A stretch of 57,225 nt of DNA from positions 1 to 57,225 of the forward strand of contig JAAZFC010000015.1 of the NCBI GenBank assembly GCA_012511955.1. Reading direction: 5' to 3'. Within the stretch, counting starts at the first letter, position 1; the number at the start of each line of letters is the position of its first letter. The stretch is from Fibrobacter sp. (GTDB lineage Bacteria > Fibrobacterota > Fibrobacteria > Fibrobacterales > Fibrobacteraceae). Positions 35,634 to 43,644 of this stretch are shown piece by piece. The translations under genes and the position numbers were made by a program. The notes under the pieces were generated by a model. That model searched no databases. It saw only the letters and a program-made list of their open reading frames with translations, and was not told the origin of the DNA.

Positions 35634-36866
35634 TTAAATTCCAATACTAACTTGGAAAACCCAATAGCGATTTTCTTCGGCGCCGGTATAGTAACCAGCT
35701 TCTTCGGCCCAAGTGGCAAACTCAATTTCAGCTAAACGCAAAGCCTCTAAAGCAAATCCGGCCGTGGGGTAGCCCCCTTTGAATCCTAAGCTTCCTCGAA
35801 CTTTTAAAAAGCGCAAAGCAGGCCAATTAGGAACAGCTAAAATCACTTGTTCAAATTCACCGCCGAAGTTTATATGGCTCATGAATTTATAATTGCGTTC
35901 ATTATTAAAAACATCTTCGTAGTCAAAGGCTAGGTTTACTTTGCGTGCTAAGCCCGTGTTTCTCTGTAAAAAGCGTGGCGAATAGGCAATACCAGTGGTT
36001 AAATTAGGAGTAATATTTTCTTTTCCTAATTTTTTAACAAATAAGTTGCGCAATGAAGCACCCAAACGCACTTCACGATGAATTTGATACATGGCACCAA
36101 ACTCCAAAGCGTGTCCAATGGTGGAAATCTTCGAAGCATCGCGTATAATTCTATCAGTTTCTGCCATAAGGGTATCTCTAGCATCTTCCCATTCAAGAAG
36201 GGAAACGGTTAGGTCAGAAATATATTCCCTTTTAGCCATTTTATAACCTAAACCCAAGGATAAGTTTTCACCAATTCCAAAGCCCACTGCTCCTTGAATT
36301 ACCGCATCTATATAAACCGTATCTATACCTGCTCCGGGGGTGATTATACCTGATTCAATATAGGGCGCTACACCGCCATCCACCCAAATTGCCCCTCCAA
36401 AGTGAGGTAAAGCCAATTCTGCATCGAATTTAGAAGAAATATTAATGGGTAGTTTGTCGAAAAACAACATTCTATCTAAAATATCAATGTGAGCTTCCAC
36501 TGTATCGAGCAGAGCTCTATTATCCATTTTATCCATGTCTATGCTTTTATAGACTTTTTGAATATCAGTACCAATGGAATAAGCCTCTTGAGCCTGACTC
36601 AAAGGCAGAGATACCCCAACATTTAAGCGCATATCTAGTAGTTTGCGAGCATAATACCCCATTTCGGGATTGGTCTCAAAGTTTCCCAACTTATTGATAA
36701 GATTTAGCCCCGCTGGGTTGTAATACACAGCTTCTTTATCTTCGGCCACAGCTACAAAAGCGTTACCCATGGCATAAGCTCGCAAAGATTTATGGGTAGG
36801 TCCACGACCGGCAAAAGACATCGTTGCAAATAGAATTAAAAGTGAAAATAAAATTGATCTATACAT
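35634..36866 (-). CDS. PorV/OmpP1-like outer-membrane protein
   Basis: 410 residues with a signal peptide ending MSFA. The N-terminal LRAYAMGNAFVAVAEDKEAVYYNPAGL is the conserved start of the UPF0164/PorV/FadL-like family, and the protein ends in a beta-strand (VFQVSIGI). PorV-type proteins deliver substrates in T9SS, but the family also includes other barrels. It follows the TPR lipoprotein gene by 7 bases on the same strand, so the two may work together. Confidence 0.75.
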   Translation of the reverse strand: MYRSILFSLLILFATMSFAGRGPTHKSLRAYAMGNAFVAVAEDKEAVYYNPAGLNLINKLGNFETNPEMGYYARKLLDMRLNVGVSLPLSQAQEAYSIGTDIQKVYKSIDMDKMDNRALLDTVEAHIDILDRMLFFDKLPINISSKFDAELALPHFGGAIWVDGGVAPYIESGIITPGAGIDTVYIDAVIQGAVGFGIGENLSLGLGYKMAKREYISDLTVSLLEWEDARDTLMAETDRIIRDASKISTIGHALEFGAMYQIHREVRLGASLRNLFVKKLGKENITPNLTTGIAYSPRFLQRNTGLARKVNLAFDYEDVFNNERNYKFMSHINFGGEFEQVILAVPNWPALRFLKVRGSLGFKGGYPTAGFALEALRLAEIEFATWAEEAGYYTGAEENRYWVFQVSIGI

Positions 36867-36873
36867 AAATTCC

Positions 36874-38280
36874 TCAACGATGCTTATCTAAATAAAGCTG
36901 AAAAGATAGTTCAGTGTAAAATACCCAACAGCCCCCCACGCGCCGCCGTCGTTCTTCTAGGGATATTTTACCGTCTTTATCATTAATAATATCTATGCGA
37001 GTTTGCACATCGCCGTTATTAATAGTGCTGCCGTATTCTTTAGCAGTTTTTGCAAAATGCTTTGTAAAAGGGTGCAGACGGGGTTTCGTAGGGTCAATAA
37101 TAGTGCTGGGGTCGTAGGTTTCATCGGCTTCGTCGATATTTCCATCCCCATTATTATCAATGCCATCAGCACCAAAAATAGTAGGATGCAACATAAGACG
37201 CAAATCCTCGTCTATAAAACCATCTCCGTCGTTATCTACCGAATCAAAAATTTCTTCGTCAATACAACCATCTCCGTCGTTATCCAAACCATCGCCAATT
37301 TTATAAAACAGAGCAATATCACTGAAAGCGTTTAACTGAGAATCAATGGCTGCTTTGGTTTCTTCACTAAAGAAGTTTTCTTCGTCACCTTCTTCAAGCC
37401 CTAATTGCCCACCAATAGAGCTTATTATTCCTGAAATATTCGTAGTGCCACCAGCTAATTCATCAATTTTACTATTTAAGTTTTCTGCTACCGCAGGGTT
37501 ACTTGTGGCTTCTTCCATTATAGCCTCCACATCCACACGGGGCATGCCATTGGAATCTATTTCAATATTAATACTTATATCTTTGGAATTGATATAGCCA
37601 TCGCCATTAAAATCAAAAAGTTTCAATAAAGTGTGGGCCATAGATGCTAATGCATAGTCTGCTGAAAAACGAGCGTACTTATATTTACGATCACTTAGGG
37701 GAAATTTTTGTTTTCCTTTTTTGCTATCAGGATAGGCGCCATAATGAAATTCAAAATTTTCTAAGGAAGCTCTTAGAGAATCGGCTTTTTTGGGGTCTTT
37801 GTGCAATTCGCTACGAGTGACTTTTTTGTTATGTACATCTCTGGATAGTTCCCACCATGCAGTTAATGTATCTCTTTCAATCAGGGGGTCTAAGGCTTTA
37901 ATTATAGCGCCCATGGATCTATAAATATTGTTTTGCTTATCTTTGGGTAGGTTAATAAAGGGTATAGAGTTTTTTTCGTCTTCTAGGGATGTTCTTAAAA
38001 TTTGCAAAATTAGTGCAGGTCCAGTACCCATACCGCGCATTTGCGATTTGGCCAAACCAAAATACGCCTCAGATTTAGTGCTATCTTTTTTAAGGGCTGC
38101 TTCATAGTACTTAGTGGCTTCGTCATAGGCTGACTTACGAAACATCTTTTGCCCATAAGAAATCAGCGCATCGGGTTCACCATTTATATCTTGAGCCTTA
38201 GTTCCTGGACTAAACAAGTTGCAGCCCCATAAGATAAGGAGAGCAAAAATGCTTAGATAAATAAAATGTAAATTTCTCAT
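36874..38280 (-). CDS. TPR lipoprotein with EF-hand/TSP3-like calcium repeats
   Basis: 468 residues from the ATG at 38280; a TTG at 38292 is less likely. The lipobox is ILWGC. About 40-95 contain a TPR-like repeat (ALISYGQKMF, ATKYYEAALKKD, YFGLAKSQM). A first Ca-binding loop is DFNGDGYINSKDI (about 220). About 330-385 hold three tandem DxDxDG-type loops (GLDNDGDGCIDEE, SVDNDGDGFIDED, GIDNNGDGNIDEAD). A calcium-stabilised envelope protein, probably cotranscribed with the PorV-like barrel gene. Confidence 0.75.
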   Translation of the reverse strand: MRNLHFIYLSIFALLILWGCNLFSPGTKAQDINGEPDALISYGQKMFRKSAYDEATKYYEAALKKDSTKSEAYFGLAKSQMRGMGTGPALILQILRTSLEDEKNSIPFINLPKDKQNNIYRSMGAIIKALDPLIERDTLTAWWELSRDVHNKKVTRSELHKDPKKADSLRASLENFEFHYGAYPDSKKGKQKFPLSDRKYKYARFSADYALASMAHTLLKLFDFNGDGYINSKDISINIEIDSNGMPRVDVEAIMEEATSNPAVAENLNSKIDELAGGTTNISGIISSIGGQLGLEEGDEENFFSEETKAAIDSQLNAFSDIALFYKIGDGLDNDGDGCIDEEIFDSVDNDGDGFIDEDLRLMLHPTIFGADGIDNNGDGNIDEADETYDPSTIIDPTKPRLHPFTKHFAKTAKEYGSTINNGDVQTRIDIINDKDGKISLEERRRRVGGCWVFYTELSFQLYLDKHR

Positions 38281-38350
38281 AATCCTACTCAATTAAACAT
38301 ATAATTGTAATTATATCAATCTTAACAATAAGTTCAAAGATAATTTAACA

Positions 38351-39064
38351 ATGAATTCACCTACTTTTAGTATAAAAAACTATGAAATGCGAATAAAACA
38401 CCTTTGTAGCCGTAAATTAGAGTATTTGCGCGCTTTAAATGGTGAAAAATTTGATTTAAACAAACTTTTAGATTTTACCACAAGGCTTTTTGAACTCTAC
38501 GATAAATGGCAAATAGCTATGCTAAAAAATCGAGAAGAACCCATAGCTTGCGGATCTGGTTGTGGAAGTTGCTGCTATCATTTTCCTCAATCCGTGGAGC
38601 CTTTTGAGGCCTTATTTTTGTATGTACGCCTACGGCAAAACCCCGACATGGTTAATTTTATCGCCAGATGTTGGGATAGAGTAACTTATTTTGGAAGAAT
38701 GTGGAAAGAAAATGTGCCTAAAAATCCCGATGAGGGAGATTCCTTGTTGCAAAGATATTTTATGAAGCAGCAGCCCTGTCCTTTTTTAAATAAAGATCAA
38801 TCTTGCGGGGTTTATAAATATAGACCCATGATTTGCCGTATGTATTTTAGCGATAGTGACCCTGTATATTGTGGCCCCAAACACCTTTTAAGCGATGAAA
38901 ATCGCGCCTTTCATCTATGTTTGCCCGACCATATTGAACTGGATTTAGCTGAGATTTCTCAGTTATTAGATCTTGAACTCTCCACTAGTTTTTACGAATC
39001 TATCTTAGACCTCAACGCTTTAGAAGGTGAGGGGTATTTTGACGCAGTTGAGCATATTCAATAG
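38351..39064 (+). CDS. YkgJ-family cysteine cluster protein
   Basis: 237 residues. CGSGCGSCCYHFP gives the CxxxCxxCC cluster, and CPFLNKDQSCGVYKYRPMICRMYF gives the second half, the zinc or iron chelating pattern of PF03692. Family members are small metal-binding proteins of uncertain function. The end overlaps the SprT-like gene. Confidence 0.85.
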   Translation: MNSPTFSIKNYEMRIKHLCSRKLEYLRALNGEKFDLNKLLDFTTRLFELYDKWQIAMLKNREEPIACGSGCGSCCYHFPQSVEPFEALFLYVRLRQNPDMVNFIARCWDRVTYFGRMWKENVPKNPDEGDSLLQRYFMKQQPCPFLNKDQSCGVYKYRPMICRMYFSDSDPVYCGPKHLLSDENRAFHLCLPDHIELDLAEISQLLDLELSTSFYESILDLNALEGEGYFDAVEHIQ

Positions 39065-39794
39065 CTCCAAGCCTGACTGGTTAACCCTAAAATTTTCCAA
39101 ACGGGCCAAGCGAAGTTGGCGTTTTGAATGGAAAAAAGCTTCGGGACCGTGGTCTTGGTTTAAAAAGCGAAATCAGGCTGTTTTAACCCTACCTAGCTAC
39201 TTTCAGCACCCCGAATTAAAGGATATTTTTCCTTTTTTGTATGAGTGGGCGGAAATCACCATGGAAAGGCAGACTTCCCAGCGTAAAAAGCAAAAGCGCA
39301 GCTTAGAAAAGCAAATATGGCAGTTAATAGAAGATAAAAAAAGTAATATCTCCGCAGAAATTCCCCCCGCTCGGCAGAGATTTCCCCAAATAACCCCCCA
39401 AGGATCTTTTCACAATGTACAAGAGCATTTTGACTTTGTGAACCGCAAGTATTTTGGTGGCGAATTGCAGGCGTGCATAACTTGGTCCACTCGCATCGGA
39501 GGACAATCATTTCACAGTTTGCGCACCAATGCTCGCGGTGAAAAGGTGCATCTAATAAGCATCAGTCGTGGCTACGATTTCGCCAACTGCCCGCTGGAAG
39601 CGCTCCGCGGAGTCATTTACCACGAATGTTTGCATATCGCCGTGCCACCGCATACCGTCAATGGGCGGCGCGTGGTTCATGGCAAAGAATTTCGCCGCCG
39701 GGAAAAGCTTTATGAACACTACGACTTGTGGATTAAGTGGCACGCCGAAGTTTTGCCCCGCAATGTGCGAACTTTAAAAAGAAAGGCAAAATAG
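39039..39794 (+). CDS. SprT-like zinc metalloprotease-fold protein
   Basis: About 251 residues from a TTG at 39039, which has GAGGGG just upstream. The frame also allows a GTG at 39027; there is no ATG at the start. The zinc site is in YHECLHIAVPPH (HExxH), and further His residues follow at HGKEFRRRE. HFDFVNRKYFGGEL is the typical SprT entry helix. The N-terminal third is basic and variable. It overlaps the Cys-cluster gene by 26 bases, which suggests translational coupling. Substrate unknown. Confidence 0.75.
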   Translation: MTQLSIFNSSKPDWLTLKFSKRAKRSWRFEWKKASGPWSWFKKRNQAVLTLPSYFQHPELKDIFPFLYEWAEITMERQTSQRKKQKRSLEKQIWQLIEDKKSNISAEIPPARQRFPQITPQGSFHNVQEHFDFVNRKYFGGELQACITWSTRIGGQSFHSLRTNARGEKVHLISISRGYDFANCPLEALRGVIYHECLHIAVPPHTVNGRRVVHGKEFRRREKLYEHYDLWIKWHAEVLPRNVRTLKRKAK

Positions 39795-39800
39795 CTTAGC

Positions 39801-40520
39801 TTATTTGCTAAACTCTATGATACTGCGGTAAATGGGGAGTCCTTCTTGCAAAAAGCGTTGTTCAAACAAAGTGGTGATTCCTCCGGTGGGGGAGGCGGTG
39901 TTTTTCTCTAAAATCTTGGCTCCCGGGTGTTTGGCAAAGTGTTCCAATGCTATTTCATTGTATTCCTGATGATAGGTGCCCCAATAAAACTTGCATTTTC
40001 CAGGTTTAAGCACCCGGCTAATTTCTTGTAAAAAATCGGGTCTAAGCAAGCGGTTTTTTTGATGACGCTTTTTGGGCCAAGGGTCGGGAAAGTACATGTG
40101 CGCTGCATCTATGCAGTTATCTGGTACTAAATCTCGCAATATGAAAAAAGTATCACCTCGTAATATGCGCGCGTTGCTTACTTGGTGTTTTTCTAAGCGG
40201 CGAGCGGTAAATCGGGCGCAACCATAGTCCCATTCGGTTCCTAAAACTTGAATTTCTGGATTTTGCAAAGCATAATCTTTGAGAAACCCGCCCTTACCTG
40301 AACCAATTTCTAGTTCTAAATAAGAAGGATTGTTGTCAAATAACTGCTCCATTTTAAAATCTGGTTTATGGGGCAAATTATCGGGAGAAAGCATGGGCTT
40401 TTTAGTATTAGGTGCTAAACGAGGCACAAAATGCCAGAGTAAAGGGTGCTTTAAATCCACATTTAAGTCCCTTAAAAACTCATATTTGTCTAAACCTGTG
40501 GGAATTTCGTATTTTTGCAT
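39801..40520 (-). CDS. trmB: tRNA (guanine-N7-)-methyltransferase
   Basis: 239 residues. The SAM motif is LELEIGSGKGGFL. The tRNA-binding and catalytic block is HMYFPDPWPKKRHQKNRLLRPDFLQEISRVLKPG, a very strong TrmB signature. It modifies G46 of tRNAs. A short intergenic region separates it from divergent gatB. Confidence 0.93.
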   Translation of the reverse strand: MQKYEIPTGLDKYEFLRDLNVDLKHPLLWHFVPRLAPNTKKPMLSPDNLPHKPDFKMEQLFDNNPSYLELEIGSGKGGFLKDYALQNPEIQVLGTEWDYGCARFTARRLEKHQVSNARILRGDTFFILRDLVPDNCIDAAHMYFPDPWPKKRHQKNRLLRPDFLQEISRVLKPGKCKFYWGTYHQEYNEIALEHFAKHPGAKILEKNTASPTGGITTLFEQRFLQEGLPIYRSIIEFSK

Positions 40521-40572
40521 TAGTTAAATTTAAAAAAAACCAAAATATTCACATAAAAACTAGATTTGATTT

Positions 40573-42027
40573 ATGTCAAAATATTATCCTGTAATTGGAC
40601 TAGAAGTCCACGCTCAACTGAAAACTCAAACTAAATTGTTTTGCTCCTGTAGTACCGAATTTGGTGCTACCCCTAACTCCAATGTATGCCCCGGTTGTTT
40701 AGGACTGCCTGGTTCCTTACCAGTGCCCAATAACGAGGCGGTGCGTTTGGCTATTCGCTTAGGCTTAGCTTTAAACTGTGAAATAGAATTAAATGCTCAA
40801 TGGACGCGGAAAAATTATTTTTACCCCGATATTCCCGCTGGCTATCAGACCACGCAAATTGGTGGCGATCTTGTTTTTGATCATCCCATTGCCAAAAATG
40901 GTTGGTTAGAAATTGAATTAGAAGATGGTAGCACCAAGCGCATTGGCATCACGCGCATTCACATGGAAGAAGATGCGGGCAAGTTAATCCACGATTTAAG
41001 TCCAAATAATTCGCATTTTGACGCTAATCGTTGCGGAACTCCTCTTTGTGAAATAGTTTCCGAGCCTGATATTCGCAGTCCCCAAGAAGCGGTGCTTTAT
41101 TTGCAAAAACTCAAACAGATTTTGGAATACACCGACACTTGCGATGCCAATATGGAAGAAGGCAACCTGCGTTGCGATGCTAATGTATCTATACGCCCCT
41201 CAGAAGATGCTCCTTTTGGCACCCGCAGCGAAATAAAAAACCTCAACTCTTTTAGCAACTTGGAAAAAGCCGTAGAAGCGGAAATTTCCCTGCAAGCGGT
41301 TACCATAGATAGCGGACATACCGTAGAGCAATGCACCAAGCGTTACGATGTTTCCAGCGCCAAAACCATTACCATTCGCAGTAAAGAAGACGCTCAAGAC
41401 TATCGTTATATCCCCGATCCTAACCTCGCCCGCATGAAGGTCAGTCCAGAATTAATCAAAGAAATCGGCGATGCCATGCCTGAGCTTCCCGACCAAAGAC
41501 GCGAGCGCTTCGTAGCCGACTATGAAATCACTCCCTACGACTCTATTGTGCTCACCATGGAAAAAGATGTCAGCGAATGGTTTGACCAAGCAGCCCAAGA
41601 TTGTAAAAACCCCAAATTGCTAGCCAACTGGGTAATCACAGATTTATTGCGCGAAGTCAAAGATCAAGAAGGGGGATTAGCCGAGGTGAAAATCCAGCCA
41701 AAACAATTGGCGGCCATGGTTAATTTAATAGAAGATAAAACTATCTCTGGCAAAATAGGGAAGACCGTCTTTGATGAAATGCTCAAAACCGGCGAAGATC
41801 CTGCTAAAATCATCGAAGCAAAAGGTTTAGTGCAAATTACCGATCCCGACTCCATAGAAAAAGTCGTCCGCGAGGTAATTGCTGAAAATCCCAGTCAGTT
41901 CGAAGAATTTAAAGGTGGTAAAATGGCCATAAAAGGATTTTTTGTGGGCCAAACCATGCGTAAAACCGGTGGCAAAGCTAATCCCGGCATGGTAAACCAA
42001 ATTCTCGACAAAATAGCCCAAGAGTAA
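40573..42027 (+). CDS. gatB: Asp-tRNA(Asn)/Glu-tRNA(Gln) amidotransferase subunit B
   Basis: 484 residues, full length. GLEVHAQLKTQTKLFCSC, CPGCLGLPGSLPVPN, RKNYFYPDIPAGYQTTQ and HMEEDAGKL are the conserved GatB kinase-like domain blocks; the C-terminal YqeY-like domain ends in KGFFVGQTMRKTGGKANP. It works with GatA and GatC, which are not in the window, to amidate misacylated tRNA. A small membrane protein gene follows after 3 bases. Confidence 0.96.
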   Translation: MSKYYPVIGLEVHAQLKTQTKLFCSCSTEFGATPNSNVCPGCLGLPGSLPVPNNEAVRLAIRLGLALNCEIELNAQWTRKNYFYPDIPAGYQTTQIGGDLVFDHPIAKNGWLEIELEDGSTKRIGITRIHMEEDAGKLIHDLSPNNSHFDANRCGTPLCEIVSEPDIRSPQEAVLYLQKLKQILEYTDTCDANMEEGNLRCDANVSIRPSEDAPFGTRSEIKNLNSFSNLEKAVEAEISLQAVTIDSGHTVEQCTKRYDVSSAKTITIRSKEDAQDYRYIPDPNLARMKVSPELIKEIGDAMPELPDQRRERFVADYEITPYDSIVLTMEKDVSEWFDQAAQDCKNPKLLANWVITDLLREVKDQEGGLAEVKIQPKQLAAMVNLIEDKTISGKIGKTVFDEMLKTGEDPAKIIEAKGLVQITDPDSIEKVVREVIAENPSQFEEFKGGKMAIKGFFVGQTMRKTGGKANPGMVNQILDKIAQE

Positions 42028-42030
42028 AAG

Positions 42031-42312
42031 ATGATGCTGCGCTGGCTCCTAATCATAGTTTTCTCCTTAGGAGCTGCCGAGCTCAGTTCTACAGGGATTG
42101 ATTCTCTGCAACCAGAGCCAGCAGACAGCATTAATTGGGATAGCATTCCCCTAACACCGCTCCAAGACTCTATTTACAGCGATAGCACCGCTACAAGAGC
42201 CTTTATGGAGCGCAATTATCAACACAAGCAACAAGTGGTAGTGGGGACTGTAATAATGCTTTGTGTGGCTTTGTTGATGGTGGCTATGAATAATTATAAT
42301 CCCCGCCGTTAA
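42031..42312 (+). CDS. Small exported single-pass membrane protein
   Basis: 93 residues. An N-terminal hydrophobic signal (MMLRWLLIIVFSLGAAEL), a Ser/Asp-rich middle and a C-terminal membrane helix (VVVGTVIMLCVALLMVAM) with a basic end (NNYNPRR). It follows gatB by 3 bases. No family recognised. Confidence 0.55.
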   Translation: MMLRWLLIIVFSLGAAELSSTGIDSLQPEPADSINWDSIPLTPLQDSIYSDSTATRAFMERNYQHKQQVVVGTVIMLCVALLMVAMNNYNPRR

Positions 42313-42319
42313 TTTTTTT

Positions 42320-42660
42320 CGGGCTACGCAGGCGCACTGCTTCGTTGCACTGCGGATGAAAACAACTCAAAATACTTTAAGTATGTTTCGTAGTTTTCAC
42401 CTTGTGCGCCTCGCATTGCATCCTGCTCGCTCCGAAAAACTATTCTTATAAATTTCGGGCTACGCAAGTGTACTGCTTCGTTATGCGTCGGATCAAATTC
42501 AGTCAAAATACTACAGTATTCCTCCTGAATTCTATCTAGCAAGCCTCGCATTGCATCCTGCTCGCTCCGAAAAACTATTCTTATAAATTTCGGGCTACGC
42601 AGGCGCACTACTTCGTTATGCGTCGGATCAAATTCAGTCAAAATATCTCCAAACTTCTCT
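42320..42660. repeat. Three tandem about 135-bp units with conserved arms
   Basis: CGGGCTACGC begins units at 42320, 42456 and 42591 (spacings 136 and 135). Each unit has a conserved left arm (CGGGCTACGCA...CTTCGTT...CGGAT...TCAAAATA), a variable core, and a conserved right arm (CCTCGCATTGCATCCTGC, then TCGCTCCGAAAAACTATT). Unit 3 has its right arm only at 42893-42931, after a long hairpin-rich core. On the minus strand two units read through as 45-codon repeats, but the reading breaks in the first unit, so I treat this as DNA repeats rather than a gene. Confidence 0.75.
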
Positions 42661-42764
42661 AATATGGTGTTAGTAAACCTGTATAAGCAGGTTTACAGCA
42701 AGTTTGGAAGTTTATATTGCACAAGGTAAAATTCTACCTTGACACCGAACATCCCTGTTCGGTG
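42649..42764. other. Array of hairpins with six-base loops
   Basis: GTAAACCTG-TATAAG-CAGGTTTAC (42673-42696) is nested inside CCAAACTT/AAGTTTGG (42649-42656 and 42700-42707). CAAGGTA-AAATTC-TACCTTG (42722-42741) and CACCGAAC-ATCCCT-GTTCGGTG (42743-42764) follow. Three consecutive perfect hairpins all have six-base loops. They sit in the core of repeat unit 3. Confidence 0.8.
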
Positions 42765-42890
42765 CCTTTCAGGCTCCCTTTGGGAGTCCCCCTCCGGCGT
42801 CCATGCCTCCGTGGTGACACCGAACATCCCTGTTCGGTGCCTTTCAGGCTCCCTTTGGGAGTCCCCCTCCGGCGTCCATGCCTCCGTGGT
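42741..42890. repeat. Perfect 75-bp tandem duplication
   Basis: 42741-42815 and 42816-42890 are identical. Each copy carries the CACCGAAC/GTTCGGTG hairpin and a CTCCC-TTT-GGGAG palindrome, and each is far richer in G and C than the surroundings. Perfect identity points to a recent duplication or gene conversion. The open frames across it on both strands result from the 25-codon period. Confidence 0.9.
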
Positions 42891-42976
42891 GCAAGCCTCG
42901 CATTGCATCCTGCTCGCTCCGAAAAACTATTTTACACAGGGTAAGCTATGGCTAAGACTTGCATTTAAATTTATCT

Positions 42977-43528
42977 TTATGCGCAGGCATTCAATGTTAA
43001 AGTTTTAGGACTTGGAAATTTCACAGGTAAAGCAGTTATTTTAAATGGAAGTTCCATTTGCTCCAGCTCTTCAATTTTTTTATCCAATAAATCGTGCTTT
43101 TGGCAATAATTAAAAGTAAGCTTCAAATATCTTCTTATTATCATCAAAGGGAGGAATTCTCCTCTGAATTCCATCCAGTCCATCAAATCTTTAGCGCCTT
43201 TGGAACTATTGCAACTTCTACATGCATAAATTAAGTTTTCCGCATCATCTGTACCACCAAACTTTTTGGGGAAGATATGATCTAAACTAAGGTTATCAGA
43301 TGCTCCACAATAATTACAGATAGAACCAGTTTGCAATTTTATCTTTTCGTCGTCAAATATACTTCTCATATTCATTTTGCCTGTTTTTAGCCCTTTAAAA
43401 AGTCTAGCTCGAATCATAAAGTTAAATGAAGCATATTTATCTTGCTCTCTATCTACAGCTGTATGAGCCATAGCAAGATTTGCATAGGAGTAATAAATTA
43501 ACTCAGCCACAGTTTCATATTTTTTCAT
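42977..43528 (-). CDS. HNH endonuclease
   Basis: 183 residues from the ATG at 43528; a TTG at 43561 is less likely. The HNH zinc-nuclease module is in the middle: SICNYCGA, LSLDHIFPKKFGG, NLIYACRSCNSSKG, with both CxxC pairs intact. The N-terminal about 75 residues are helical and the C-terminal part is basic and unrecognised. It is not IscB or a Cas9 relative, since there is no RuvC part. Its 3' end lies 46 bp from the repeat region 42320-42931, which it might act on or have helped spread; that is inference. Confidence 0.8.
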   Translation of the reverse strand: MKKYETVAELIYYSYANLAMAHTAVDREQDKYASFNFMIRARLFKGLKTGKMNMRSIFDDEKIKLQTGSICNYCGASDNLSLDHIFPKKFGGTDDAENLIYACRSCNSSKGAKDLMDWMEFRGEFLPLMIIRRYLKLTFNYCQKHDLLDKKIEELEQMELPFKITALPVKFPSPKTLTLNACA

Positions 43529-43644
43529 TAAATTAATATACAAACAAATAAGCAAACACAAGCCTTTATTTTATTCGCTACAATATATGCACTTTTTATA
43601 GGCTTTGAACGCTCTGCTGATTAATTAATCAATGCTTTAGCTAA

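Noticed and set aside
42324-42641. Minus-strand 105-codon frame with two 45-codon repeats
   Set aside because: The protein repeat follows from the 135-bp DNA period. The third unit is out of frame, there is no ribosome binding site and no domain is recognisable.
42320-42931. CRISPR array
   Set aside because: Units are about 135 bp with two separate conserved arms and no short spacers; no cas genes are present.
42693-43008. Open frames on both strands across the 75-bp duplication
   Set aside because: 75 bp is 25 codons, so any frame open in one copy is open in both. The sequence is palindromic and GC-rich, with no coding signature.
42320-43528. IscB/omega-RNA (HEARO) locus
   Set aside because: The HNH protein has no RuvC or arginine-rich bridge part, and the repeats lie at the 3' end of its gene rather than upstream.
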